Of a DNA stretch of 64,000 bases, positions 26,037-34,963 are shown one piece after another. This DNA is from Criibacterium bergeronii (GTDB taxonomy: Bacteria > Bacillota > Clostridia > Peptostreptococcales > Filifactoraceae), in assembly GCF_001693775.2 (NCBI RefSeq), contig NZ_MBEW02000005.1:1-64000 (forward strand), written 5' to 3'. The translations under genes and the position numbers were made by a program. The notes beneath the pieces were generated by a model that saw only the letters and a list, made by a program, of their open reading frames with translations, searched no databases and was not told the origin of the DNA. The first letter of the stretch is position 1. Each line of letters starts with the position of its first letter.

Positions 26037-27599
26037 TTAATCATTTTTCTTAACTTTTAATGCACGTCTTATCTTTGACTTTAAATCTGTTTGAGCTTTG
26101 TTGTCTGATTCGGCTTTTTCACTCTTTTCTAAATTATAATCAGCCCGTGGAGTTTTCCAGTTAAATTTCTTGGCAACCAGCTCCTTTGACAAGGTTTTTT
26201 CAGGGGAGGTATTTTGCTTAGTCCTTAGAAAATTAAAGCTGTTATGCTCAAGAGCATTTAAATCCTCTTCTATGTTGCCTTTCCCATTTTCATTAAAGGT
26301 TATTATACTCTTCTGATTCTTAATTTGTTCTATCTGATTAATTTCATCATCGTAGGTGGTTTCATCGTTTAATACTGAACGAACCTCACTTTTTTTATGA
26401 TTTTCTTGTGATACAATATGATTTACATCTTTTTGAGGATTTTTTTCAATAATTTCTTCGTTTTTAACTAGATTTTGTAAATCTTGGTTCTGAGTTTTTT
26501 CTTCAGCTTGTTTTTGTGCCAGTTTTAGTTTTAATTTTATATCTTCAAGTAATGAAGAATTTTCCGCTACTTTTTCTTGAATAAAATCCAAATTAATATC
26601 ATCGTCTTGAGCTAATTTTTCTATATCATTTTCTTTTTTCAAATTTTCATCTGATAAGGTTTTTGGATCATTTTCTTTATTTTTATCAATTTTTCCTGTT
26701 TCAGATATTTTTTGCTCTGTTTCGATATCATTCAAATTAGTATCTATTTTTTTTGTATCGTCCAAGGTAGTATTTTCTATTTCTTCTATACTATTTTTTG
26801 AAGATTTCTTAGCATTTTCTTCTGTTACTTCTTCTATTTCAGGTATAGGGCAAGAATATCTCATATAATCTTCAAATTCCTTTTTTAGATTGATTTGATA
26901 GTCACCTGCTTGTCCGTCTTTTTTGCTATCTTTTGGATGGTTTCCCATATACCATGGTATGTCTTTTGATTTTTTTTGAACATCTTTATTTTTAAAATTA
27001 AGTTTCATATCTTTGTCATCAAAGTTTAAGATATTGCAAAAATTATCTGACTTTTTAGAAGTATTTTCTTCACCTTCTTTTTTATTTTCATCAGCTTTGG
27101 AATATGTTTCCTGTGCTATTTGTTTTTTTGTATCTGTTTTATCATTCTTAAAAGCTTTATCTTTTTCAGATTTTTGCTTTGTCACTTCAGGGCTCTTGTT
27201 ATTATTTATGGTATCTCCTATGGCATATTGTCTTCCCTGTTTGTCCTTTATAACCAGCTTTGCTATATCAATTTCTTTTGGTTCAGCATCTGTTTGTTTT
27301 TGCTCTAAGGCTTTAATGTCTCTTACAAATGTAGAATTATTTAAGGCAGCCACTTCTTTTTTTAATTTTTTTATTTCCATATTTCTTTTGTGAAGTGCCT
27401 TTTTCAACTTTAGCTCTGTCAGTGTAGATACTCCCATCGAAATAAAAAAGCCTAACACTGCAGCTATTACTATAACAACTACTAAAGGTATATCCATATT
27501 AATAAACAAAAAACTTACGTTTGCTAAACCTCCATTTTGGATAGCAAAAATCAATAATAAAGGTATTAGTATTATGGAAGTTATAAACTTAGCATACAT
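26037..27599 (-). CDS. LapA-like membrane protein with long charged cytoplasmic region
   Basis: 520 residues from the ATG at 27599 (GGGAG eleven bases upstream). The N-terminal 95 residues resemble the LapA/DUF1049 domain: two helices (about 4-24 and 38-60) separated by the FAIQN-type motif FAIQNGGLANVSFLF, then a coiled coil (LKKALHKRNMEIKKLKKEVA). The remaining 420 residues are hydrophilic, dominated by Lys, Glu, Asp and Asn, and probably disordered. The function is unknown. It precedes pyrE and has its own promoter. Confidence 0.72.
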   Translation of the reverse strand: MYAKFITSIILIPLLLIFAIQNGGLANVSFLFINMDIPLVVVIVIAAVLGFFISMGVSTLTELKLKKALHKRNMEIKKLKKEVAALNNSTFVRDIKALEQKQTDAEPKEIDIAKLVIKDKQGRQYAIGDTINNNKSPEVTKQKSEKDKAFKNDKTDTKKQIAQETYSKADENKKEGEENTSKKSDNFCNILNFDDKDMKLNFKNKDVQKKSKDIPWYMGNHPKDSKKDGQAGDYQINLKKEFEDYMRYSCPIPEIEEVTEENAKKSSKNSIEEIENTTLDDTKKIDTNLNDIETEQKISETGKIDKNKENDPKTLSDENLKKENDIEKLAQDDDINLDFIQEKVAENSSLLEDIKLKLKLAQKQAEEKTQNQDLQNLVKNEEIIEKNPQKDVNHIVSQENHKKSEVRSVLNDETTYDDEINQIEQIKNQKSIITFNENGKGNIEEDLNALEHNSFNFLRTKQNTSPEKTLSKELVAKKFNWKTPRADYNLEKSEKAESDNKAQTDLKSKIRRALKVKKND

Positions 27600-27660
27600 T
27601 AACCATTGGACTCCCTTCAAGTTTATAAAATTAGATTGATTAATAAATCTTAATTAATTT

Positions 27661-27689
27661 ATTATATCAGGATTTTCCAATTATTTAAA
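27661..27689 (-). promoter_or_regulatory. promoter of the LapA-like/pyrE unit
   Basis: Minus-strand TTTAAA, 17 bases, TGATATAAT (extended -10), about 60 bases before the ATG at 27599. Confidence 0.5.
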
Positions 27690-27710
27690 TAGTTTTTTAC
27701 TTTTTTTAGC

Positions 27711-28676
27711 CTATCTTTGGCTCTTATCATAAATTTGTCCTGAGGCTTTAGGCCCTACTCCTTTACCGCTAAGTAGTACAAGTGCAAATACAGTGATTAT
27801 ATATGGTAACATCAAATAAAACTCGTCAGGCAGTTTTGATAAAAACTCCATATGCAATCTGTTTGCTATAGAGTCGGAATAAAGTGCCAGTATTTGGGCA
27901 AATCCAAAAAATAAGCCGGCAAATAATGTAGTAAATGGTTTCCATTTACCAAATATTAATGCTGCCAAGGCAATAAAGCCTGTACCATGTATACTTGTTT
28001 CAGTAAATTGAGTGTCTTGTGTAAGCACCATTATACCACCTGCAAGTCCTGCAAGTGCCCCTGATGTCAGCACTCCGAAGTATCTCATCTTGTATACTCC
28101 AATACCTAGTGAGTCAACTGCATGGGGATTTTCTCCAGTAGCTCTTAGTCTTAATCCAAACGGTGTCTTGTATAACAACAAATAAGTTAATATTACAATT
28201 AAAAACATTAGATATACCGGACTATATATTCTTTTGAAGAACAAATCCCCTATTATTGGAACATCTGACAAAACTGGTACATTTGACTTTACAAAGCCTC
28301 TCATAAAAGCTTTTGTTCTTTGTTGCCCAAAGATAATGCCACAAAGATAAATTGTAAGTCCGCCTGCAAATATATTTATCGCTGTACCTGAAATTGTTTG
28401 GTCTGCTCTAAGATTTATGCTCAAATAAGCGTGTATGACGGAAACCAATGTTCCAAGCAATATTGCAAAAATTAAGCATATCCATCTAGCGTGTGGTACA
28501 GTTGCCTCCATAAGTGATAAGGACGCTGCTGCTGCAAAGCCTCCAACCATCATCATACCTTCGATACCTACGTTTACTACACCACTTCGTTCAGAATATA
28601 AGCCACCTATTGCTGCAATAACTATTGGAGCTGAATAAATAAGAGTTGATTGCATAATTGAACTTATCAAATCCAT
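27711..28676 (-). CDS. nupQ: nucleoside ABC transporter permease (BmpA-linked)
   Basis: 321 residues, about eight to ten membrane helices. It belongs to the BPD_transp_2 family that pairs with BmpA proteins: NVGIEGMMMVGGFAAAASL, LRATGENPHAVDSLGIGVYK and GTGFIALAALIFGKWKPF are characteristic. In B. subtilis the homologue is NupQ/YufQ. It forms the channel with NupP for uptake of nucleosides. Its first base is the last base of the nupP stop, so the pair is tightly coupled. It is the last gene of the unit. Confidence 0.92.
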   Translation of the reverse strand: MDLISSIMQSTLIYSAPIVIAAIGGLYSERSGVVNVGIEGMMMVGGFAAAASLSLMEATVPHARWICLIFAILLGTLVSVIHAYLSINLRADQTISGTAINIFAGGLTIYLCGIIFGQQRTKAFMRGFVKSNVPVLSDVPIIGDLFFKRIYSPVYLMFLIVILTYLLLYKTPFGLRLRATGENPHAVDSLGIGVYKMRYFGVLTSGALAGLAGGIMVLTQDTQFTETSIHGTGFIALAALIFGKWKPFTTLFAGLFFGFAQILALYSDSIANRLHMEFLSKLPDEFYLMLPYIITVFALVLLSGKGVGPKASGQIYDKSQR

Positions 28677-29758
28677 TAGTTTTCACCTCTCTTTTTCATT
28701 TTGTCCATCACATAGATTATGCCATATTTCATAGCTACAAACATTATTATTAACGCAGATATTATGTCAACTATAGCATCAGGTACATTTTTCGCACTCA
28801 TCAGTGGCTGAGCCGCCTTTAGAGATGCTAATAAAAGTCCCCCAAATAAAGAACCCAAGGCTGTATTGTTGCCTAAAAGTGCAACAGATATCCCATCAAA
28901 TCCATAGTTTTCAAAAGCATATAATACTCTGCCGTATTTGAAAGTACCGCTAACCAAAAGTACCCCGGCTAATCCTGAAAACGCTCCGGATATAGCCATA
29001 GATTGAGCTAGTCTAGAGTTGACCTTCATGCCTGAATATTTTGCGGCAAACGGATTATAGCCTACCGATTTTAATTCATAACCATAAGTAGTTTTATTAA
29101 TTATGTAGTCAAAGACTATCAATGCTATAATGACTAAAAATATTCCATAATGAAGTCTAGAATTTGAAGTCATTGAAGAAAAAATTGAACTTGACAAAAG
29201 TGCACCATCATGAAGTGGTACAGTTTTTTCCGGAGAACTTCCCGGTAACATTTTAATAATCATCGCTGAAAAATACATAGCTGTATAATTGAGCATGATA
29301 GTCGTAACAACCTCATGAACGTTGTATTTTGCTTTTAAAAAGCCTGCAATATAACCCCACGCTGCACCTGCCGCCATACCACCTACTATTACTATAGGTA
29401 GCTCAATTATTCTAGGCATATCTAACAGCACACCTACTATAGCGGCTACTAGAGAACCCATTATTACCTGTCCCTCAGAGCCTATGTTAAACAGACCTGT
29501 CCTAAATGCAAACGCAACAGATAACCCTGTTAAAATAATTGGCATTGAATATACAATATATTCTCCCACCATTCTAACTGAAAAGAAGTTTTTGCCAGTA
29601 CAGACTAAATCTAAATTTACACCTGTTACAGCTCTAAGTATAGATTTAAATAAAATTAATGGGTCTTGCCCAGTTACAAGCATAGTGATTGTCCCGGCTA
29701 AAAACCCAAGGACGATAGCAATTATTGCTATTAACACATTTTGATTTTTAATTTTCAT
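28676..29758 (-). CDS. nupP: nucleoside ABC transporter permease (BmpA-linked)
   Basis: 360 residues with eight or more helices, homologous to NupP/YufP. Typical segments are GLFNIGSEGQVIMGSLVAA, KAKYNVHEVVTTIMLNY and LKSVGYNPFAAKYSGMKVN. It is the partner channel subunit of NupQ. It overlaps the end of the ATPase gene by 11 bases, so all three are one operon. Confidence 0.92.
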   Translation of the reverse strand: MKIKNQNVLIAIIAIVLGFLAGTITMLVTGQDPLILFKSILRAVTGVNLDLVCTGKNFFSVRMVGEYIVYSMPIILTGLSVAFAFRTGLFNIGSEGQVIMGSLVAAIVGVLLDMPRIIELPIVIVGGMAAGAAWGYIAGFLKAKYNVHEVVTTIMLNYTAMYFSAMIIKMLPGSSPEKTVPLHDGALLSSSIFSSMTSNSRLHYGIFLVIIALIVFDYIINKTTYGYELKSVGYNPFAAKYSGMKVNSRLAQSMAISGAFSGLAGVLLVSGTFKYGRVLYAFENYGFDGISVALLGNNTALGSLFGGLLLASLKAAQPLMSAKNVPDAIVDIISALIIMFVAMKYGIIYVMDKMKKRGEN

Positions 29759-31313
29759 TTGCTACCTCCTTTGTTTCAAGATGTAATTTTGCCTCTTGCT
29801 TACTCATTCCCGCCATCATCAAACCAAGTAATTTTTCGTTAGCTTCCTTAGCATCAAGTATACCAACTATTTTTGATTGATGCACTACTGCTATCACATC
29901 TGATAAATCCAAGACCTCATCTAACTCCAAGGATAACAATAACACTGCATTACCTGAGTCTCTGCAATCAATCAATCTTTTGTGTATATACTCAATTGCA
30001 CCTATGTCAAGTCCTCTTGTAGGTTGAGATGCAATCATTAATTTTGGTTTTCTGTTTATTTCCCTTGCAATTATAGCCTTTTGCTGATTACCTCCTGACA
30101 TTGACCTCACAATTGTTTTACTTCTTAGCTCAGATGTCCTGATATCAAATTCATCAATCAACTCATTTGCAAGCTTTTCTCTGTTACTAAAATTTATTTT
30201 TCCCTTGTTGGATAATTCCTTTGTATAATAAGACTGCAAAGCAATATTTTCTTCTAAATTAAAATCTAAAACCAAGCCGAATTTATGCCTGTCCTCAGGA
30301 ATATGACCTATTCCCCCCATTGTTTTTTGTCTGATGGATTTATTCGTAATATCATCATTATCTAAAAATATTTTGCCCGACTCCACATCTTTAAGACCAG
30401 TAATAGCCTCAATGATTTCAGTCTGCCCATTGCCATCTATACCGCAAAGGCAAAATACCTCCCCTGCCTTTACATCAAAACTGACGTCACTGACTGCATC
30501 AAGCTTGTTTTCATTTTTTACTGTCAAATTTTGTACGCTTAAAATGACTCTGCCAGGATTATATGGCTCTTTTACTACATTAAAGCTGACATTTCTGCCT
30601 ACCATCATATTTGCCATTTCTGACTCTGATGTAGTTTTAACATCAACAGTGCCTATATATTTACCTTTTCTAAGTATACTGCAATTATCAGCAACCTGCT
30701 TTATTTCTTTTAATTTGTGCGTAATTAATATAATAGACTTGCCTTCTGTAATAAAAGTCTGCATTATTTTTATTAATTCACTGATTTCTTGTGGAGTAAG
30801 TACCGCTGTAGGTTCATCCAATATTAAAATATTTGCATCTCTATAAAGTATTTTTAATATTTCTACCCTTTGCTGCATACCTACACCTATATCTTGGATT
30901 TTTGCATCCAAATCTACATTTAAGCCATACTGGTCAATTATAGCTTTTACCTTTTCCCTAGCAGCCTTAATATCTATAGAGCCAAATTTTCCCTTTGGCT
31001 CACTGCCAAGGATTATATTTTCAAGTACAGTAAAATTCTCCACCAATTTAAAATGTTGGTGAACCATACCTATGCCCAGCTTATTGGCTACCTTAGGGTC
31101 ATTTATTTCAACTTTTTTACCATTAATATGTATTTCGCCCTCATCAGGTTGATATAACCCAAAAAGTATACTCATCAAAGTTGATTTACCTGCTCCATTT
31201 TCACCAAGTAGGGCGTGGATTTCTCCTTGTTTTAATCTAAGAGTTACGTTGTCATTGGCAACAATGCCGGGGAATCTCTTAGTTATGCCAAGCATTTCTA
31301 CAACGTAGTCCAT
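29748..31313 (-). CDS. nupO: nucleoside ABC transporter ATP-binding protein, two domains
   Basis: 521 residues with two ABC domains, as in RbsA/NupO. Domain 1: Walker A LLGENGAGKSTLMSILFG, Walker B ILILDEPTAVLTP. Domain 2: degenerate Walker A GIDGNGQTEIIEAI, signature SMSGGNQQKAIIARE, and ASQPTRGLDIGA in place of canonical Walker B. It energises uptake through NupPQ. A separate promoter with an extended -10 lies at 31399-31427, downstream of the bmpA terminator, so its expression can be set independently of the binding protein. Confidence 0.94.
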   Translation of the reverse strand: MDYVVEMLGITKRFPGIVANDNVTLRLKQGEIHALLGENGAGKSTLMSILFGLYQPDEGEIHINGKKVEINDPKVANKLGIGMVHQHFKLVENFTVLENIILGSEPKGKFGSIDIKAAREKVKAIIDQYGLNVDLDAKIQDIGVGMQQRVEILKILYRDANILILDEPTAVLTPQEISELIKIMQTFITEGKSIILITHKLKEIKQVADNCSILRKGKYIGTVDVKTTSESEMANMMVGRNVSFNVVKEPYNPGRVILSVQNLTVKNENKLDAVSDVSFDVKAGEVFCLCGIDGNGQTEIIEAITGLKDVESGKIFLDNDDITNKSIRQKTMGGIGHIPEDRHKFGLVLDFNLEENIALQSYYTKELSNKGKINFSNREKLANELIDEFDIRTSELRSKTIVRSMSGGNQQKAIIAREINRKPKLMIASQPTRGLDIGAIEYIHKRLIDCRDSGNAVLLLSLELDEVLDLSDVIAVVHQSKIVGILDAKEANEKLLGLMMAGMSKQEAKLHLETKEVANEN

Positions 31314-31380
31314 CTAAACTCCTTTTTATGTATATAATTAAGATAATGTGAATATGATTTTAAACCATTTTTCATAGTTG

Positions 31381-31427
31381 TGACTAAAAGTCAAAGTGAT
31401 TATACCATAATATAAAGGTTTTCACAA
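31381..31427 (-). promoter_or_regulatory. internal promoter and small palindrome before nupO
   Basis: Minus-strand TTGTGA, 17 bases, TGGTATAAT (extended -10) occupy 31399-31427. Just downstream lies TGACTAAAAGTCA (31381-31393), a palindrome with five-base arms that could be an operator or the first hairpin of the transcript. Confidence 0.55.
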
Positions 31428-31440
31428 TTGTTAGACAAGA

Positions 31441-31470
31441 AAAAAGCTCCGCAATTAAGCAGAGCTTTTA
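31441..31470 (-). terminator. terminator after bmpA (possibly partial)
   Basis: On the minus strand AAAAGCTCTGC, TTAATT, GCGGAGCTTTTTT forms a seven-pair stem followed by a T-run. It separates bmpA from nupOPQ, so the binding protein is expected to be made in excess over the membrane complex. Confidence 0.85.
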
Positions 31471-31523
31471 TAATTTGAATACAAATTAATTATAATCAGC
31501 AAATAAATTTACTGAGTTTAAAA

Positions 31524-32681
31524 TTATTTTTGTCCTGAAATTCTAGTAGGAACTGCCGGTACTTCTAATTCACCGCTCTTAATTTTTTCTTTTTCAGCAT
31601 TAATCCTTGTGATTATATCATCAGAAAGGTTAGGATTTTTTTCAGGGATATCTATACCACCATTTTTGATGTTGTATAGTATGTTTTGTCCGCCCGGGAA
31701 TTTTCCTTTAAGAGCTTGTACTGATATATCAAATGATGCTACGTCAACTCTTTTTACCATAGAAGTAAGTATTGCAGATTTTCCATCTTCATATATACCT
31801 TCTTCGTATTGGTCTTTATCAACGCCTATTGCCCATACGTCTTGTCCGTTTAATCTTCTGTCCTTAGCCTCTTTAATTAGACCGTTACCTGCTCCACCTG
31901 CTGCATGGAATATTACAGCCGCACCTTCATCATACATTTTTGCAGCTATAGATTGAGCTTTTCCTGAATCAGAGAATCCACCAACATATTCAATTTTTAC
32001 TTGGATATTAGAGTCAACGCTCTTAACGCCTGCTTCATAACCGGCTTCAAATCTTTGAATTAATTCAGAGTCTCCGCCACCTATGAATCCAACCATAGTT
32101 TTTCCGGCTGCCTTTGCAGTTTCTCCTGCTGCAATACCAACTAGATAAGAGCCTTCATTTTCTGCAAAAGATGCAGATGCAAGGTTATCTAATGGAGCAA
32201 CTTTTTCATCGACTAATAAGAAATTAGTATCAGGGTAATTTTTTGCTGTTTCTTCTATAGAGCTAGCAAATAAATATCCTGCTGCTACTACAAGGTTTGA
32301 ACCATCTTCTGCAAATGTAGATAAATTTGGCAAATAATCCGCATCTGAATTAGATTGAGCATAGTTAGCAGTGGCAGAAGTCATTTCTGTAAATTTATTA
32401 ATACCTTCCCAAGTACCTTGGTTGAATGACTTATCATCGATACCGCCTGTATCAGTAACCATACCAACCTTAAATGTTTTTGCAGCTTCTTTCATTTCGT
32501 CAGTAACTTCGATGTCAAAAGTACCCTTTGCATCCTTAGTAGCCTCTTGAGTTGTAGCCTGCTCAGTAGCAGTCTTGTCGTCTTTTGCCGGCTGTTCAGC
32601 TTTTTTTGTGTCAGAACCACCGCAAGCTACTAAGCCGATGGATAATACTGAAGCCAAAGCAAGTGTAAATAATTTTTTCAT
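31524..32681 (-). CDS. bmpA: BmpA-type nucleoside-binding lipoprotein
   Basis: 385 residues. The lipoprotein signal peptide has lipobox LVAC with the lipidated cysteine at residue 20. A short Lys/Thr/Gln-rich spacer follows (21-60), then the periplasmic-binding fold of the BMP (PnrA-like) family: VGMVTDTGGIDDKSFNQGTW, VGIAAGETAKAAGKTMVGFI and VIFHAAGGAGNGLIKEA. Relatives bind purine nucleosides. It is the substrate-capture component for NupOPQ. It has a near-consensus promoter and is followed by a terminator. Confidence 0.94.
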   Translation of the reverse strand: MKKLFTLALASVLSIGLVACGGSDTKKAEQPAKDDKTATEQATTQEATKDAKGTFDIEVTDEMKEAAKTFKVGMVTDTGGIDDKSFNQGTWEGINKFTEMTSATANYAQSNSDADYLPNLSTFAEDGSNLVVAAGYLFASSIEETAKNYPDTNFLLVDEKVAPLDNLASASFAENEGSYLVGIAAGETAKAAGKTMVGFIGGGDSELIQRFEAGYEAGVKSVDSNIQVKIEYVGGFSDSGKAQSIAAKMYDEGAAVIFHAAGGAGNGLIKEAKDRRLNGQDVWAIGVDKDQYEEGIYEDGKSAILTSMVKRVDVASFDISVQALKGKFPGGQNILYNIKNGGIDIPEKNPNLSDDIITRINAEKEKIKSGELEVPAVPTRISGQK

Positions 32682-32717
32682 TTACCATCCTCCTAATTAA
32701 ATTTATGTATCGTGACA

Positions 32718-32746
32718 ATTCTATATCAAAAACGTTTGTTTGTCAA
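32718..32746 (-). promoter_or_regulatory. near-consensus promoter of bmpA
   Basis: Minus-strand TTGACA, 17 bases, TAGAAT. The spacer contains the palindrome AAACGTTT, a possible LacI/CcpA-type half operator, though it does not fit the full cre consensus. Confidence 0.7.
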
Positions 32747-32861
32747 TTTATGTAATATTTAATTTTAAATTATTTATAATAATTTAAGAAATAACGTATA
32801 TAATTCAATCTATCTATATCTATACATTTATTTTATTGTGGATTTTTCTGTAATTATAAAG

Positions 32862-32867
32862 TATAAT
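32862..32867 (+). promoter_or_regulatory. putative -10 box for the degV gene
   Basis: TATAAT sits 41 bases before the start, in the divergent region with bmpA. The -35 region is weak, so this is a tentative call. Confidence 0.4.
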
Positions 32868-32908
32868 AGATTTAAATTTACTAAATTAAAAAATAATTGA
32901 GGTAATAA

Positions 32909-33787
32909 ATGAGTGTAAAAATAATCGTTGATACAGCGTCACAATACACAAAGGAAATTGGCGAAAAAAATGGTATAACTGTAATACCAATGCCTGTCAT
33001 ATCAGAAAAAGATAATAAGGAATATTTCACCGGAGATATAACTGCGCAGCAGTTTTATGAAAATATGCTTAATAAACAAGTCTACACAACTGCTCAGGTA
33101 GGTATTTCTACTTACTTAAAATATTTTGAAGAGTTTTATAAAAATAAGCAAGAGGCTATATATTTTTCCCTTTCATCGGGGCTTAGCTCTACTTACGATA
33201 CCTCATTAATGGCAATAAATGAACTGAACGAAAAATACAAAAAACAGTATGTGTATTCTTATGATAGTAAAATGGCAACAGCGGGTATCGATTTAGTGGT
33301 GTCAAAGGTGCTTAATGGTGCAAATAACGGTATGACAATTGAGCAACTTATAAAAATAGCTGATGACACCTTGACAAAGATTTGTGCATATCTAGCGGTA
33401 ACTGATTTGGAATATCTGTATAGAGGTGGAAGAATATCAAAAACTACCGCTTTTGTCGCTAATGCTCTTTCCTTAAAGCCTATAATTGAAATGAATATCT
33501 CTATAGGCAAACTTCATATGACTGATAAGGTAAGAGGCTACAAAAAATTAGCAAAATATTTTGTAGAAAAAGCACAAAGTGACTGTAACGGTGCTCCTGT
33601 AGCTCCAATATATTTATGTAATTGCCTTGACACTGAGTTAATATATGAAATAAAAGATAAATTTATGAGCGAATTTGGATTTAAAGACAGCGATTTTATA
33701 GTAGACTCCACTTGTATAATTATCGGCTGCCACACCGGTCCGGGCTCTGTATATGTATTTTACTTAAAAGAAGAAGTAGGAATATAA
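32909..33787 (+). CDS. DegV family fatty acid-binding protein
   Basis: 292 residues. The DegV/FakB signature pattern is clear: KIIVDTASQYTKEIGEKNGI at the N terminus, FSLSSGLSSTYDTSL (lipid head-group loop), LAVTDLEYLYRGGRISKT and the C-terminal CHTGPGSVYVFYL. FakB-type proteins present fatty acids to the kinase FakA for phosphorylation, but many DegV members are uncharacterised. No fakA lies nearby. The start has a GAGGT site. Its stop overlaps the next gene's start (TAATG). Confidence 0.92.
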   Translation: MSVKIIVDTASQYTKEIGEKNGITVIPMPVISEKDNKEYFTGDITAQQFYENMLNKQVYTTAQVGISTYLKYFEEFYKNKQEAIYFSLSSGLSSTYDTSLMAINELNEKYKKQYVYSYDSKMATAGIDLVVSKVLNGANNGMTIEQLIKIADDTLTKICAYLAVTDLEYLYRGGRISKTTAFVANALSLKPIIEMNISIGKLHMTDKVRGYKKLAKYFVEKAQSDCNGAPVAPIYLCNCLDTELIYEIKDKFMSEFGFKDSDFIVDSTCIIIGCHTGPGSVYVFYLKEEVGI

Positions 33788-34716
33788 TGATTTATTTCCC
33801 AAAAAAATATTATTCCTTTAATCAGTCCATGAGGGAAAATTTTGATACAAAAATTGTAAAATTATCCCTTGATGGCGGCTTTACCTGCCCAAACAGAGAT
33901 GGCACCCTTGACAACAGAGGGTGCATTTTTTGTTCTGCAAAGGGCTCAGGAGATTTTACATTTTCAACCTTGTCTATAAATAAGCAGCTTGAAAAGCAAA
34001 TAGAGCTTACTTCAAAAAAATGGTCTGATGCAAAGTATATTGCTTACTTTCAAAATTATACAAATACCTATAAAAAATCTTTGACTGAGCTAAAAAATTT
34101 ATACGAAACTGCTTTAAATTACAAATATGTCGTAGGCTTGGCAATAGGCACAAGACCTGACTGTCTAGCTGATGAGGTTTTGGATTTACTTGCTGAGATA
34201 AACAAAAAGACTTTTTTATTTGTAGAGCTTGGTCTGCAAACTATACACAAAAAGTCCTCTAAATATTTAAGGCTTTATTACGATGTAGATGATTTCAATA
34301 AAGCTGTAGCAAAGCTTAATTTGCGTGGCATAAAGTGCGTTGCTCATACAATATTGAGGCTTCCAAATGAAAATAGACAAATGATTATAGAAACTGTAGA
34401 GCATTTAAACTCTTTGCCTGTTTGGGGTATAAAGCTACAAATGCTAAATGTTTTATCAGGTACTGATTTAGAAAAAGACTATGCTGATGGCAAGTTTACT
34501 CTTTATTCAAAAGAGGATTATGTTTCCTTTATCTGCGATATCATTGAGCATTTAAGAGAAGATATTGTAATTCATAGGCTCACTGGAGATGGAGCAAAAG
34601 ATATTCTAATTGCTCCGAAATGGATTTTAAATAAAAGAAATGTCCTCAACTCAATTGACAAAGAGCTTACAAAGAGAAATACTTTTCAGGGTAAATTGTT
34701 TGGACAAGCTTGGTAA
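33787..34716 (+). CDS. radical SAM protein, TIGR01212/YtqA family
   Basis: 309 residues starting at the ATG that shares a base with the degV stop; TAGGA lies just upstream. The N-terminal cluster motif is spread as C-x9-C-x2-C (FTCPNRDGTLDNRGCIFCSA), the YtqA/YhcC-type arrangement. VVGLAIGTRPDCLADEVLD and WGIKLQMLNVLSGTDLEKDY are also typical. The reaction is not established for the family; E. coli YhcC and B. subtilis YtqA are its named members. Coupling to DegV is seen but its meaning is unclear. Confidence 0.9.
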   Translation: MIYFPKKYYSFNQSMRENFDTKIVKLSLDGGFTCPNRDGTLDNRGCIFCSAKGSGDFTFSTLSINKQLEKQIELTSKKWSDAKYIAYFQNYTNTYKKSLTELKNLYETALNYKYVVGLAIGTRPDCLADEVLDLLAEINKKTFLFVELGLQTIHKKSSKYLRLYYDVDDFNKAVAKLNLRGIKCVAHTILRLPNENRQMIIETVEHLNSLPVWGIKLQMLNVLSGTDLEKDYADGKFTLYSKEDYVSFICDIIEHLREDIVIHRLTGDGAKDILIAPKWILNKRNVLNSIDKELTKRNTFQGKLFGQAW

Positions 34717-34734
34717 TTTGGATAAAAGTATTTT

Positions 34735-34765
34735 AGTATAGGTAAATTATATCTATACTTTTTTA
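34735..34765 (+). terminator. terminator of the degV/radical SAM unit
   Basis: AGTATAG, 11 bases, CTATACT followed by TTTTTT. The stem is short but the T-tract is good. Confidence 0.65.
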
Positions 34766-34901
34766 TTGCCCAGTAGTTTTTTTTATTATTCAAAAAAATT
34801 TTTTTTCATTGTTTTGTGTGAAATTTTTTCGTTTTTATTCAAGTTTCAATACTACAAAAATTTTAATTAAAGTCGTTATCAATTGACATTTAATATTTGT
34901 G

Positions 34902-34928
34902 TTTACAACTGGAATTTTGTGATATAAT
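34902..34928 (+). promoter_or_regulatory. putative promoter of the cation efflux gene
   Basis: TGATATAAT (extended -10) lies 35 bases before the start, with TTTACA 15 bases upstream of the -10 hexamer. A separate TTGACA at 34883 is too far to pair with it. Confidence 0.5.
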
Positions 34929-34963
34929 ACTTTTAATTGAAAATGAATAGGAGAAAATTTCAC

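Noticed and set aside
32724-32740. CcpA cre site in the bmpA promoter
   Set aside because: The central AAACGTTT is palindromic but the flanks do not fit the TGWAANCGNTNWCA pattern.
34883-34888. TTGACA as the -35 box of the CDF gene
   Set aside because: It is 34 bases from the -10 box, too far for one promoter.
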